Positions 1 to 12,100 of a stretch of 64,000 nt of DNA are shown one piece after another (within the stretch, counting starts at the first letter, position 1; each line of letters opens with the position of its first letter). Source of the DNA: Meandrina meandrites (lineage: Eukaryota; Cnidaria; Anthozoa; Scleractinia; Meandrinidae); the NCBI GenBank assembly GCA_963693305.1, contig OY855908.1:32515805-32579804 (forward strand), written 5' to 3'. A program made the position numbers and the translations under genes. The notes beneath the pieces are model-generated. The model saw only the letters and a list, made by a program, of their open reading frames with translations. It had not been told where the DNA came from and searched no databases.

Positions 1-174
1 AAACACACTCACTGCAAGATGCATTTTGCCATTATGTTAGGCATGTGAATTGAATGTAGATTAGGTGAATATTAGAAATTCTAGCCATATCATATTTTGA
101 TTGGAAATAATACAACTACCTGAATGTGTAATTCTGAGGTAGTCGACGATGATTAGTGATATATTTTTTTGCAG

Positions 175-3100
175 GGGATTGAATGGACAACAATAGAGTA
201 TTTTAACAATTCCATCATCTGTGATTTGATTGAAAAGGTGAGTGCAAGTAGTGTGCTGTACTTTGTGTAGTTTGGCCACAAATCTGTTGTAAGTGGTTTA
301 TAGGGCTTAGACAAGTCGTCTGTGTTTCAAATAGCTTTTCTTTTAAGCATGCAGCCACCATGCAGCCACCATGCATTAGCTATTTCTCTTGGCCGGGATT
401 CACAAATTAAACTCAGAGAGTCGATCATCATGTTTCATATTCAAGAAGTTCTGTTATACAGCCCCATAAATACAACCACTTTTGTGACAGCCTGTTGTTG
501 TTTGGTCTGATTATGGAGTTCTAGATACCGTACCTGACTCCTTTCATTTTACTACTGATTAATCAGTGGAAGAGTTACAGAAAATATTTTAATATCGTAC
601 AGTGGGGTATGTCTCATGATCATGTTTGGTTAAAGTTATATCATTTGACTTTTCGTTTTCCATCACACTTCTTTGTTTTGCTTTGTGCCTTATTTTAGAG
701 ATGTTTCCCAGTTAAAAAATGGGGTAGTAGGAAGGCATCTAGCCAAGAGGACCTTTTTGTTAGTTGCTTGATACATACCTTATTTCAGACACACATTTCT
801 GTTATAAGCACTGTCACAAATTGTTATTGTATCTGACAGTAGTAAAATTATGCACCTTATTTGTTGATTATGTGCCATCTAAAACTATAAAAGTAATATA
901 ATTATGTTTTTATGTTATTTATTTGTGCATCAAGGTCTGCAATGTGGGATAACGAGGAAGGTTTTAGGCAATTTCCACCATTGTCATAATCATTGGTGTT
1001 ATTTTTCTCTCAGAGTCATGTTGGTATCATCGCTCTTCTTGACGAGGAATGTTTGAGACCAGGAGAGGTGAGTAAACAATTTACGTGCCATTGATGTGAT
1101 ACAGAGTCATATCAAACACAGAAGAGTGTTTCATCACATTTTCAAACACTGAGAAGCGAGTTGAAAATGCGACGCACAGACACGAGTGTTTGATGTTTCT
1201 CAATCAAGACTTAAATAAGGCAAAAACAGAGGAAGAAAATCATAAAAATCTATGTTTATTATTATGACCAGATTTCCAAATCACCTCATCATGTCTATGT
1301 TTTCCTTTTTTGAGTTTTGAGAAATGACAAACTTTCCAGGAAATTTCCATAGTCACCGGGCCAGGGAAGGTCATTGGAAGTTCCGAGGGGGAGGTAGTTT
1401 CAAACACCAAAATATTTAAAGGAAAATATGAAACTAAGCTTTAATTTCCCTAGAAGTTTGTGGGAGAAGGGCCGGGTTCTTCTTATGCCAATAATACAAT
1501 TCTGGAAAATTATCAATGTCGAGTATTATTTGTGTACGAGTAGGCTGTGTTTTTTTTTTTTCAGTTAGTGGGGAGCAGCACGAAATTCAAGATTGTGTGA
1601 CGAATGGCGAGCGCAAAAATGGCGAGGGGACTAAGACGCGAAGCTTTCTTCCTTTCTCTCCACACCCCTCCCCTCATTTTTCGCTCGCCGTTTTTCGCCC
1701 TGCTCTCCAGTAACCGAATGCCTGAAACAGGCTAGTGTATGAGGGGTTTGATGTTCTTTTTATCTTCAGGTCAGTGATGAGACGTTCCTGACCAAGCTCA
1801 ACAAATTCTGCATCGCACATCCACACTTTGAGAGCAGAGCAAGCAAGAAATTCCTCTCGGATGCCTCTCTTCCTCATGACTGTTTCAGACTTAAACACTA
1901 CGCTGGAAGCGTAAGTATTACACAACAAGCTTTCAGTTGTTGTTTCAAGACACAAAATCGTTTAGTCCGTTTAGATTATGCAAATGCATTTACTTCTGGA
2001 TCAAACTAAACTAGCATAAAAAAATCACTTAAAAGAAGGAAATAAAAAAAATGTTATTTTAGTTTTATTACATGCAATGATTGTTCCCCTTTAAAATTGA
2101 GACGTTCTGTAAATAAGGGCTTAAACCCAGTAGTTCTGACTTGTACATCTATACATTCACTTAAAACAATAGTCGGGATAAAATGAAAACTTAACAGACC
2201 CCACAAAAATGTGCTAAGTAAGAGAGGCTTCTCCTTCAAAATGTGGCAATGTTCAAAAGACAATGCTCTGAGTATTAATATTTTGACTAATTTGTTCTTG
2301 TTTTTGTTTACGCCTTTCTCCAGGTAACGTACTGTGTAAATGGTTTTGTAGACAAGAACAACGATCTGTTATATAGAGATCTTTCTCAATGTGTGTATGC
2401 ATGTAGCCACCCACTGGCCAAGGCGCTCTTCCCAGAAGGTAAGAGAATGGTGGAGACTCTTTAACAATACGTTTTGTGATTGTTGCATTGTCCTGGTAAA
2501 AGAATGAGGAATGCACAGAAGCCAATGTTGTTAGTCTGCGTGGCTGGCGGAATTCGTGGGTGCGAGTGAATTTTACCTTTTCCTCACCCGCACTAATCCC
2601 CTCGCAGCTTCCCGGCCAAAACAAAACCATATGGCCGCTTAAAAAGTACTTACTCGCGAAATCCCACCAGCTATGCAGGCTACATTGCAATTTGAACCTG
2701 TGTTGTTTTCTTGAGCAAGACACTTTAAATAACTTTCACTTTGGCTCTCTCCACGTCTGGGAGTATAAATGGTAAACCAACAAGTTGTTAATGCGGCCTG
2801 GCAAGTAACTTGCACTAGTCTAGAATGTCCCACCCAAGGGGAGAAGTTACGGATCAGTTTATGTTTCTGGGAAACTGCCCACCTACCCCTCCCCAAACCT
2901 AACATTTTGCCCAAAGCGAGAAGTAAGTGTTAATGTTAGGTTTGGGGAGGGGTAGGTGGGCAGTTTCCCAGAAACATAAACTGTCGTCATATGGTTATGC
3001 TACATAGAGTTTATTGCTGTCTATGTGGTCACTTGCCGTTATCGCAAGGCTTTAGCGGTAAAGAATAAACGAAAATGCACTATTATTTAATGTGTTTTAT

Positions 3101-6100
3101 TGAATATTTACTGAATCACTAATTACACAGGTTGCCCCACCAAGGCATCAAAGAAGAGACCTCCGACGACAGGAACGCAGTTCAAGGTAGAGCATTGTTT
3201 TGTTAACTGCTTTTGTTAAACTGTCGTTATTGAACCAAAAATGCCTCTTCTGCTCAAGGATTGCCTAGTGGCGAGGGAAGAGTTCCCTTCTCTTTCTGTA
3301 TTCATTGATGAACTTAACGGAAGGCTGAAAACGAAATAACTGTGTTGAGGGCCAGGTCCGGGGTCTTCTTATCAGCGAACCCAAGTGTATCAGTCGTCCT
3401 TCAGGAGAAAGAGTAACGTCTTGCAGTCTACACTCAGTTGGACTGCAAGCAGGCCTGGCCTAATTTCCTCGCTACTTTTTTTTTCTGACAGGTTTCAGTC
3501 TCAGAGCTGATGAAGAATCTCAAAACCAAGAACCCTAATTACATCAGGTGTATCAAGGTACTGTATGTTGCTTCATGTAAAGAGCTGCCAAGTATCCAGG
3601 AGTTTTAGCTAGGGGCCACTTTTGCTACAAACACTTAAGTTCTGACACCTCAGTAACTATAGCTGCAGTTGCTCCGCTATTCTCGAATGTTCCAGAACAA
3701 CAGTTACTACACACAATTAGAAGTCAAGCCAAGCCAGACGTAGCCAGACGTTACAGACGTAGCCATGTGACCTACCACCCACTCCCCCACACTCGCACTC
3801 TAGAACTCAGACCCTGATTCGAGTGGATAAACATTATTTGTTCCCTATTGGCAAACCACACTAACCCTTGCAGAATCTAAACGTTTTTTTCCCTTGTGGA
3901 GGACATCTAAAACTGGAGAGTTATTGCTATTTAGATTTCTTTTTTTGCATGGCTCTGTAATTCTCTCATGTTCTTCTCTTTACTCAGCCAAACGACAGAA
4001 AAGTAGCAGGGCTATTCGATGACAAACTTGTTCGGCATCAGGTTCGATACCTTGGGTAAGGATTTTCATTTACCTTTTACTTGAAACTTCAGAGACGTTT
4101 TACTGTCGATCCTCCTTAAGGAGCCTTACTTAAGGCCATTTCTAAATGTAAAGATCCCCTTATGGGAAGTAACCCGTATCGCCTTACAGATGGTTAAAAA
4201 TGTTGTTTGTATCTGGCTGATAAGCATTCTCGTACCCAAAGCTGCCTGTCTCTCTAAGCCGTCAGGGCCTGGGGACACACGATTTAATTGGCTAGATTGT
4301 GACAAAGGAAATTTAAATCTAGGCGATCAAATCAATTGTTGTAAACTTATAACAAAGGAATTTTAAAACGGTCGATTTTGATGAGCTAGATTCAAACTCG
4401 TTTTCAGTTTTGTTAAAATCAAGCCAATCAAATCACGTGCCGCTAGAGCCACCTGTTCCTTGTGCAAAGGCTCGGCTGGCTGAGAGTGACAGGCGGCTTT
4501 GGGGAGGAGAATGGATACCATAACTTAAGGCATATAATTTTATTCTTTTACTGGAGGGTTCTGATGCAGTGATTATTGTGTGTTCAGTACCATGACCCCG
4601 TGTATGGAAATTAGTCTCAACGTGCAGGGTCAGTTGTGCTTTCTGGTTCAACGTTTTCTTTTGTTTTGGGTTCGTGGCCAGGTTGATGGAGAATGTTCGT
4701 GTCAGAAGAGCAGGATTTGCATTCAGACAGGAATATGATGTGGCGCTACAGAGGTAGGAGACATGTTCCTTTGTCCTTGCAAGCTGACAACATTGATTGC
4801 TGTACTTTGATTTAGTTGAATTGTTAGCTCTGCGAATTTCGCGTACATGAAAATGCTACCCCATTGTCGATGATGTTCTATAGTCTCACCACCTGCCTCT
4901 TTGACAATGTACTGATTTTGTAAGGAGAAATTATTTGTTAATCATTCTTGAGAACCAAGTTCTGAGAGCTTCTTTTGATGATAAAACCCATGTCGACCAA
5001 GTCAGTTTTTCTAGCTGTTAACTTTTCTAGAAGAATTTTAGCTTCAATCAATCCTTTGTTTCAGGGGTGTAGCCAGGGGTGGGGGAGGAGGGGGGGGGGG
5101 GGGTGCCCGTGGACCCCCCACCATAGTAAGATGATTTTTTTAAGTAAACAACGTACAAACCTTATAATTCATGTGGCGAAAAAGCGCGAATCCCAAGAAT
5201 CAACATGCCATAAATCTTATCTACTGCTAGATAGTTACATACTCCATTTTCAGGACCAAACATCTGCAGTGGACCATGTAAGGACCCTGGGTGTGACATA
5301 GTGTGACCCCCCATTTGGAAATCCTGACCACGCCCCTGTGTTTTATACTTCAGGTACAAGATGCTCTGTGCTAAAACCTGGCCTAACTGGGTTGGAATGC
5401 CAAAAGAAGGGCTGAAAGAACTGCTCAAGGTATTGTGTCATGGTCGCCATGTCATGCGTGAACTGTTTATGATTTAGCAGGTCTGTTACCTTGCTAGGCA
5501 AAAGATTGAGCCCGCAGTTTTCCTCAGCAGTGATGTTGCTACGTAGCATGACGTAGCCTGATGACATCAAGCAGTCATGAGAACTTCCGTCGAGTTCGGG
5601 CTGTTTCGTATTGGAGATTAAATCGGAGATTTTCGGGTCCTGCTACGAAGATGTACCGAGAAACGACCGACTGTTTCTCGAATGTCGATATTTCTGAATT
5701 AACTAAGATATTAAAACCAAGTATCAGGAGCGTTTATACAATACAGAAAACGGCCTTGTTTTCACTGAGTAGTGTTAACACGAGTGGATGTTTGGGAAAA
5801 CAAGTTTAAAAAAGCAATGGAAACACCTATTAAGTTTTTTTCTGGTTCTTCTACACGTCTACTCGTGTTACCATAGTTAAATGTAACTTTAGACTTACGA
5901 TAAACGTTTTCTCTTTTGCTAAGACGTGGACTGGATAAAAAATGGAATCTAAGAAGCTCCAAGAGTTTGTGAAGCCTGTACGTGTTATTTCCTTAAGCCG
6001 ATTAAAAAAATAACCCTTACTTATTTCTTGCAGAGTCTGAATATCAAACCGACAGCATACGAGTACGGCAGAACAAAGATCTTCATAAGAAACCCTCGAA

Positions 6101-6102
6101 CG
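175..6102 (+). CDS. MYO1B: MYO1B-type gene: C-terminal half of motor domain (10 exons)
   Basis: These ten exons encode the lower 50-kDa region and converter of the motor. The first begins GIEWTTIEYFNNSIICDLIE, a relay-helix-like myosin stretch. The 1014 exon (IIALLDEECLRPG) is the classical LDEEC segment. The 2324 exon has VTYCVNGFVDKNND, the conserved turn before the actin-binding loop, and the 3131 exon (GCPTKASKKRPPTTGTQFK) is the lysine-rich loop 2. The 3492 and 3988 exons join into NYIRCIKPND, the SH1-helix motif. The 6034 exon has YGRTKIFIRNPRT, the usual last segment before the lever arm. No premature stop is seen. The introns carry several MITEs listed separately. Confidence 0.93.
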
Positions 6103-9100
6103 GTAAGAAAGAACCCGCAAGACAATGGTATTTACAGGAAAACATTACAACGACATTCCAAGACTTTTGACTGAATTTCCGTGTTGGGTGCTCTTGTTAG
6201 ATCGCTACATTAAGAACTTGACGGTATGCGCTCACGTTGTAGACAACTTGACGCGCGAATCTCTGTTGTAATCTTTAAATGTTTCATGTCCTCAGTTGTT
6301 TGACCTGGAAGAGAGACGTAAACAAGGAATGAACCGCTTAGCTATCATCATTCAGAAGATTTTCAGGGGATGGAGGCAGCGAACGCAGGTATGTACAGTA
6401 AATGTTCGGAAAAGACTGGGCGAGATTCAGACAGAGTTTGTCCGCAATCCACCAGTCCTTCGCCGTAACATTTCTGCTCGGTTCTTTCTGTAAGGAAGGG
6501 ACTGAGGAGAGTCGACTTGACAAATCCAAGCTTCCACTGTGTTAAAAGTTGCAATGTTAGACTCTTGCAGGGTGGCCATTTTCTTCTTCAAGGTCAAGGA
6601 AATTTGTGGAATTAAGTATCTGAGCAGAGAAATTCTAAAGTTGTTGCGAAAGTCAAGGAAAGGCGGAATTTTATATAAATAGGCTACTTCTCATTTGAAC
6701 AGTCTTTCTATGGTTAATGGAAATATTGTGTTGTCAATTAGAGAAGTCTTTTTATTTGAATCGTCTAGTATCGAAGAGTGAATTAAAAAAAAAACCATAC
6801 GTACGTAGAACCAGTAAAGAAACCAGAATATCTTTAATAGTTACCTACATTGGAAATATTTGAATTAATCGCGACTGTGGTTTCACTTTCTATGGTTGCT
6901 TTAGTATTTCGCTGGCACGAAATGAACGTTTGTGTTAATTGTTAATTAATTTCTTATTAATAGTATCGAAAGATGAGAGAAAGCGAAATTATCATCGCCA
7001 AGTATTATCGTGGATTCAGAGTAAGTTCAGGGCATATACTTCATGGTAACACAACATGGCCGCCAACAATGAAAACATATAGTCACCCAACCACAAAATG
7101 AATGCTAACCGCAAGCAAATTGCAGTAAATAAATGTTAACTGCAAGCAAACTACAGCAACCGCAATTTGCTTGCGGTTAGCATTCATTTTGTGGTTGGGT
7201 GCCTATATGTTTTCATTGTTGGCGGCCATGTTGTGTTACCATGAAGTATATGCCAAGTTCAGGTTTGACAAAATGCTTAAAGAAATAATGTAAACCTGTT
7301 ATATTTTGTCGTCCATAATTGAGCTCATTTATGTACTTCTCTTTGTTGTAAAACACAATTTGCGACGCCGTTTAGGTTTAACCTAAGTAACACACCTGAT
7401 ACGAACGAAAATTATTTTCACCACGTGAATACAACTAGGGGAAACTAACGAATGCAATTAGTGAACCCTGAGCGGTGAAAAGAAGCTAATCTTGGCAATG
7501 TTTAATATTCCAGTTTGTAATAATGTACTAAAAAATGATGTCAACAGCTGCGTTGGGTCTTGGTCGTTGAATGAGAAGCGAAGATCACGAGACGGAAGTA
7601 TGGCCGCGTGAAACTCTAGTTTCCGCTCGCAGATTTGTTGTGTTTTTCGCCTCTCGCTCGACGGTCCCTGACCGTAGCGTAGAAGACCTCGCTGTTCTTC
7701 GCGCTATGCACCAAATAACCGAACGCCTGGAACAGGCTTTTGTATGCGTATATATAGTTTGTGCGGCCTGATCATTTGATTTTTGTTTACACAGGATCGA
7801 CGAAGTTATCTAAAGAAGAGGAACGCGGCTATTGTTATAGCCTGTTTTGTTCGTGGCTGGAAGGTAGGCTCTTATTTCAGTGCTCCAACTGACAGCGAAC
7901 AGTGAAAAGGGAATTTTTCCTTCCTGAAGGCGGAAGTAGTAAGCCATCGTGGATGACACAACTGAGAGGCCAACACAGTGTTGGAAAATCCCAGGGATAG
8001 GGGGCTGGGTTGCTTTTGTATATCCGCTTGAAAACTGGCATCTTTGGGGGGTCAGTGAAGCTTGAGCTACGTCCAGATTGGGCTCCTTTAGGGGTTCAAT
8101 TCAAATCTTTCAACAAACATCCCCCCTCCCTTTCATATATAGAAACCCCCCCCCGGGGGGGACGGGGGTAGGAGAAGTATACATTTCAGGTCAGAAAAGG
8201 AACAGGGGTTTTGTTATTCTCATTGCCCCCCCCCCCCCCCCCCCTCCCACCCAAACTTATCTCATTAGGAAGCATCGAGGGTTGACTGTAAGAATAGAAG
8301 GGTAACGCCTTTTCGTGTTTTATTTTTATTATAAAAAGCCTTCGTTGTCTTACTGAAAAATCATACTAACGCATAGCCTATCATAAACTGACGCAGTCCA
8401 TCATTCTAGTTACATTTATGAAATCCAAGCTCAGTAACGTACGCCTAACACTGTGTACTCTTAAAGAAGGGCAGTAATAACGGCTTTCGTTACTTTTAGT
8501 GGTCCTTGCGCGGTGTTTATGGGAGGAAAGACGAGGATAGCCCTGGCATATTTAAACGCCAAGCGTAATTGTAACTCTAACCCTAATCTAACCGTAACCC
8601 TAATCTAACCTTAACTTAAACTAAGCATTAATTAAAGCTTTGCTTAGGCTGAGAGTAAATTAAAGAGTAACAGCAATTTGTGCGGACTACTAAAGGCCCG
8701 AAACAGTGCAGAATTGTGTCCTGTGTTACTGTGTGTTCACCCCTAAAAAAATGGCTTTTGCTGCATGCAGTGCTGCAGAAGCAGAGTAAGCTGCTGCCTT
8801 ATGACTATCCAGTCTCGGAGTCTTCTTTACCGCTACCTGTTCCAGCTTCAGTCATCGTTTTCAGTTACGAAATTCTAAATTATCAGAATTGCGTAAGATG
8901 GTACAGAGTGTGACGGTCTTCCGTAAAGATAACGAAAGCCTTACTAACAGCAAACCAATTATACTAACTTGTCACGCTTTCCGTGTATAACCTCATCACT
9001 TTCACCACTTACATAGCTACCATGTCGCCATTCAATTTAATTTCTGTTTTGTTTAGCGCTGATTGTTTTTTTTTTTTTGTTCTATTCAACGTGGCCTTTG

Positions 9101-12100
9101 TCGCTTTTAATCAGCCGTTTTACCTCTTAGGCGCGGAAGCTTTACAGAGCTATGTTGTACGAGAAGAAGTGCATTTGCGCCGTTGGTGTAATTCGTACCT
9201 ACTTTTATGGATGGCAGGTCAGCAGACAAACACTAGAAGACATGCGTGTTTAAGAAGATTTTGTTATGTCTTGACAATCTCTGACGTTTAGAATACCTTC
9301 CTAACACTGATTTTTTTAAAAAAAATCGCTTGGTTCTCTTCTTCAAATGTGTAAAAACTGTTTATATAAAAGTGCTCAATTGTGTTTAATGTGAGACGTT
9401 TCGGAAATATCCCCTTCATCAGTCAGATGTTTCAGCCGTTAGGCCAGAATTAAATGTGGATAGTGGTCTAACGGATATGGGTTTGATTTTGGCCTAACGG
9501 CTGAAACATCTTACTGATGAAAGGGTTATTCCCGAAACGTCTCAAGTTAACTCAATTGAGCACTTTTCTTATAAACAGTTTTTACACCCAAGGTTCACAC
9601 AAAGTGCTACACAACGTCCTTATTTATCGCTTCCTCAAGTATTTATCGTATGCGACCCAAGCCTTCAGTACACGATAAATTTGAAGTTTTTCTTTACGTT
9701 TTATGAGAAAACAAACGTGCATATTCTTGGGAAAGGTATATTACTTTACATAAATGTCTTATATATTTTTATTTGCCAATACACTTTACTTTTGTGTCAA
9801 CACAGTTCATTGTTTCCTACACGTTAGATCATTATTCTGTTGCTTATTTTGTTTTATTTCACATTCATTTGATTTCATTCCGTTTCATCAGGCCCGCAAA
9901 CTTTACAGATCCATGGTCCTTGAAAAGAAGCGCATTCGGGCCGCTACTATAATTGCGGCTTACTATACAGGCTGGAAGGTGATTGAAATATGAATTCTCC
10001 TAACTGATTTCAAATTGTCTCTTATAAAGTCAGTGAAGAGAATTTAGTGGTAGACTAAGGCTATATATCATCACTTGTCTGCATTGTAAAGAGAAATTAG
10101 ATATGAGTCACGCTTACTACGTTTTTTGCAACATAACTTAAAGCTGGGTCTGACTAGCGACAGAGTCGTAGTCGGAGCGCTAACGACCTAGTGAAAATCA
10201 AAAATCGTAGTTACAAGCGGAGTCATAAGCTCGACAGAATTGGAGTCTGAAGATTCTCGGTAGGTTTCCATTCTTCCCATTCCACTTATGACTCTGTTGC
10301 TTATGATCCAGTGAGTCGGAGTCGCAAGCAGAAGCGGAAAAACTAACCAATCCTAATGCTAGTTCTCACGCCCTCCGAGTTTCTGCTTGCAAGATCATAA
10401 GCGACGGAGTCGGAACTCTGCTTACGATTGCGTCGGTTTAATTTTCACTAGATCGTAACGCTCTGTGCTTCTGATTAAGACTCCAACTCCGTCGCCAGTG
10501 ACAACCTTTAGCTTCGCCTTTAGGAGGCGCGCAAACCTTGCCGCATTTCTGTCGACACACCCTATCGTACACCGTGCTCCCTCGTGCAGTGCTGATCAGT
10601 CTTGGTTTGCAGTGGATTTCTCGCTAGTGGGAGAGGCCACGTAATTGGGTCGCCCACTACCTTTCGGAACGAGTTACTTCATTGGTTCTTGAAACAATAA
10701 ACAACAGGTCCTTAAAATAACAATAGAGATAGTATGTAAAGCGGGCGAATGAAAAAAGAGGTTCCAGAGAGGTACTGTCTTGCTGCGTAATTGTGACGGA
10801 ATCTGTAACGTGAAGCAAATGTTTGTGTGGAGAATATCGTAGAACATGCTTCACGTTATTTCAATTTGGATAGATTCTCCAAAATTCGCTTTTAATAATA
10901 TAGATTAGATTTTAAACGTGCTCTGAAGAAAAACTGCAAGTCTAATGAAACAAGAGTAAGTAATATGAAGATTTCCACTGGTCACTAAATATTAAACAAA
11001 CACACAGACAAATAAATATATTAAATCTATCAGTTGACCACGAACAATGGGGCTTTTCAGGATAAATGTAATCAAACGCTACTAAAACAAATAGCCGGTG
11101 TTATAAAAAACAGACTGATGGTTGGTTAAAACGTTCAAATTGTCCTTCATTTTTGCCTGTTTTCACAAGTTATTTTGTATATAATCTAACATCCTTGTTT
11201 TTGCTGCTAAAAATAGCTCATAACTAAAAAAACAATATCGATTAAAATCGATTATCGATTGCTTGGTGCGTAAATAGAAAACCATAAAGATTTAATATCC
11301 TAACTTCGTGCGAGGCAACTTTTTCTTGCAATTGCCTTGCCCCTCTGACGATTAGCAATACAATAAACATTTCAGAAAAATTTTTAGGGGTCCCGGTCTG
11401 AACGGGTCTTCACGTTTATAGTAATTTACCCCGCCCTAGGCCATTGTAAATTCAAAAATGTATTATATGCAACGGTAAACTTAAGATGATTTATAAACAG
11501 AGGCTCTGTTAATTCTCCTTTTAGTACGGGTGGATTGAGTGACAGTGGATAGTATCGATGAACATCTTATATTTAACTACAAAGTTAAGTTTGTCGCTGA
11601 AAGTTATTGTAACTCACTAAAATCCAACATAGAATTCACATTGTTTTCCTAACTGCTTAGATTGTGTGTTATTTTGTCTAGGTTCGTCGTGCGTACAATC
11701 CGAAATTTAGGCGGAACGCTGCTCCGAAGATCATCAAATTCCTTCGACTCTTCTTGGTATGAGACTTGTTTCATAGTCCATTCTGGCTTCTTTTCCGCAG
11801 TTTTACAGTTGGCTTTTGCGGTCATTCTCGACTGAATTGTAGCAGAACTGCAATTAAATTGTGTTTATTTGTCACAGTGCTACAGATATCTGACCACTCT
11901 CAAGACGAATCTGCCGTCAGTATCACCCACGGACACCCACTGGCCTTCATCTTCACTCATGTTTAGGAAAACTAATGCTCTCCTCAAGGATATCTACCAC
12001 GCCTGGAGAGTAAGTTGTCGTTCCATTGCGCCTTTTTGTTGCCTACGACTGGCCAAGTTGGTAACTGAAAAAGTAAAAACAAAAATAAATTGAAAAGAAG

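Noticed and set aside
8577..8615. Interstitial telomere repeat
   Set aside because: CTAACCCTAAT words are irregular and few; too weak to call.
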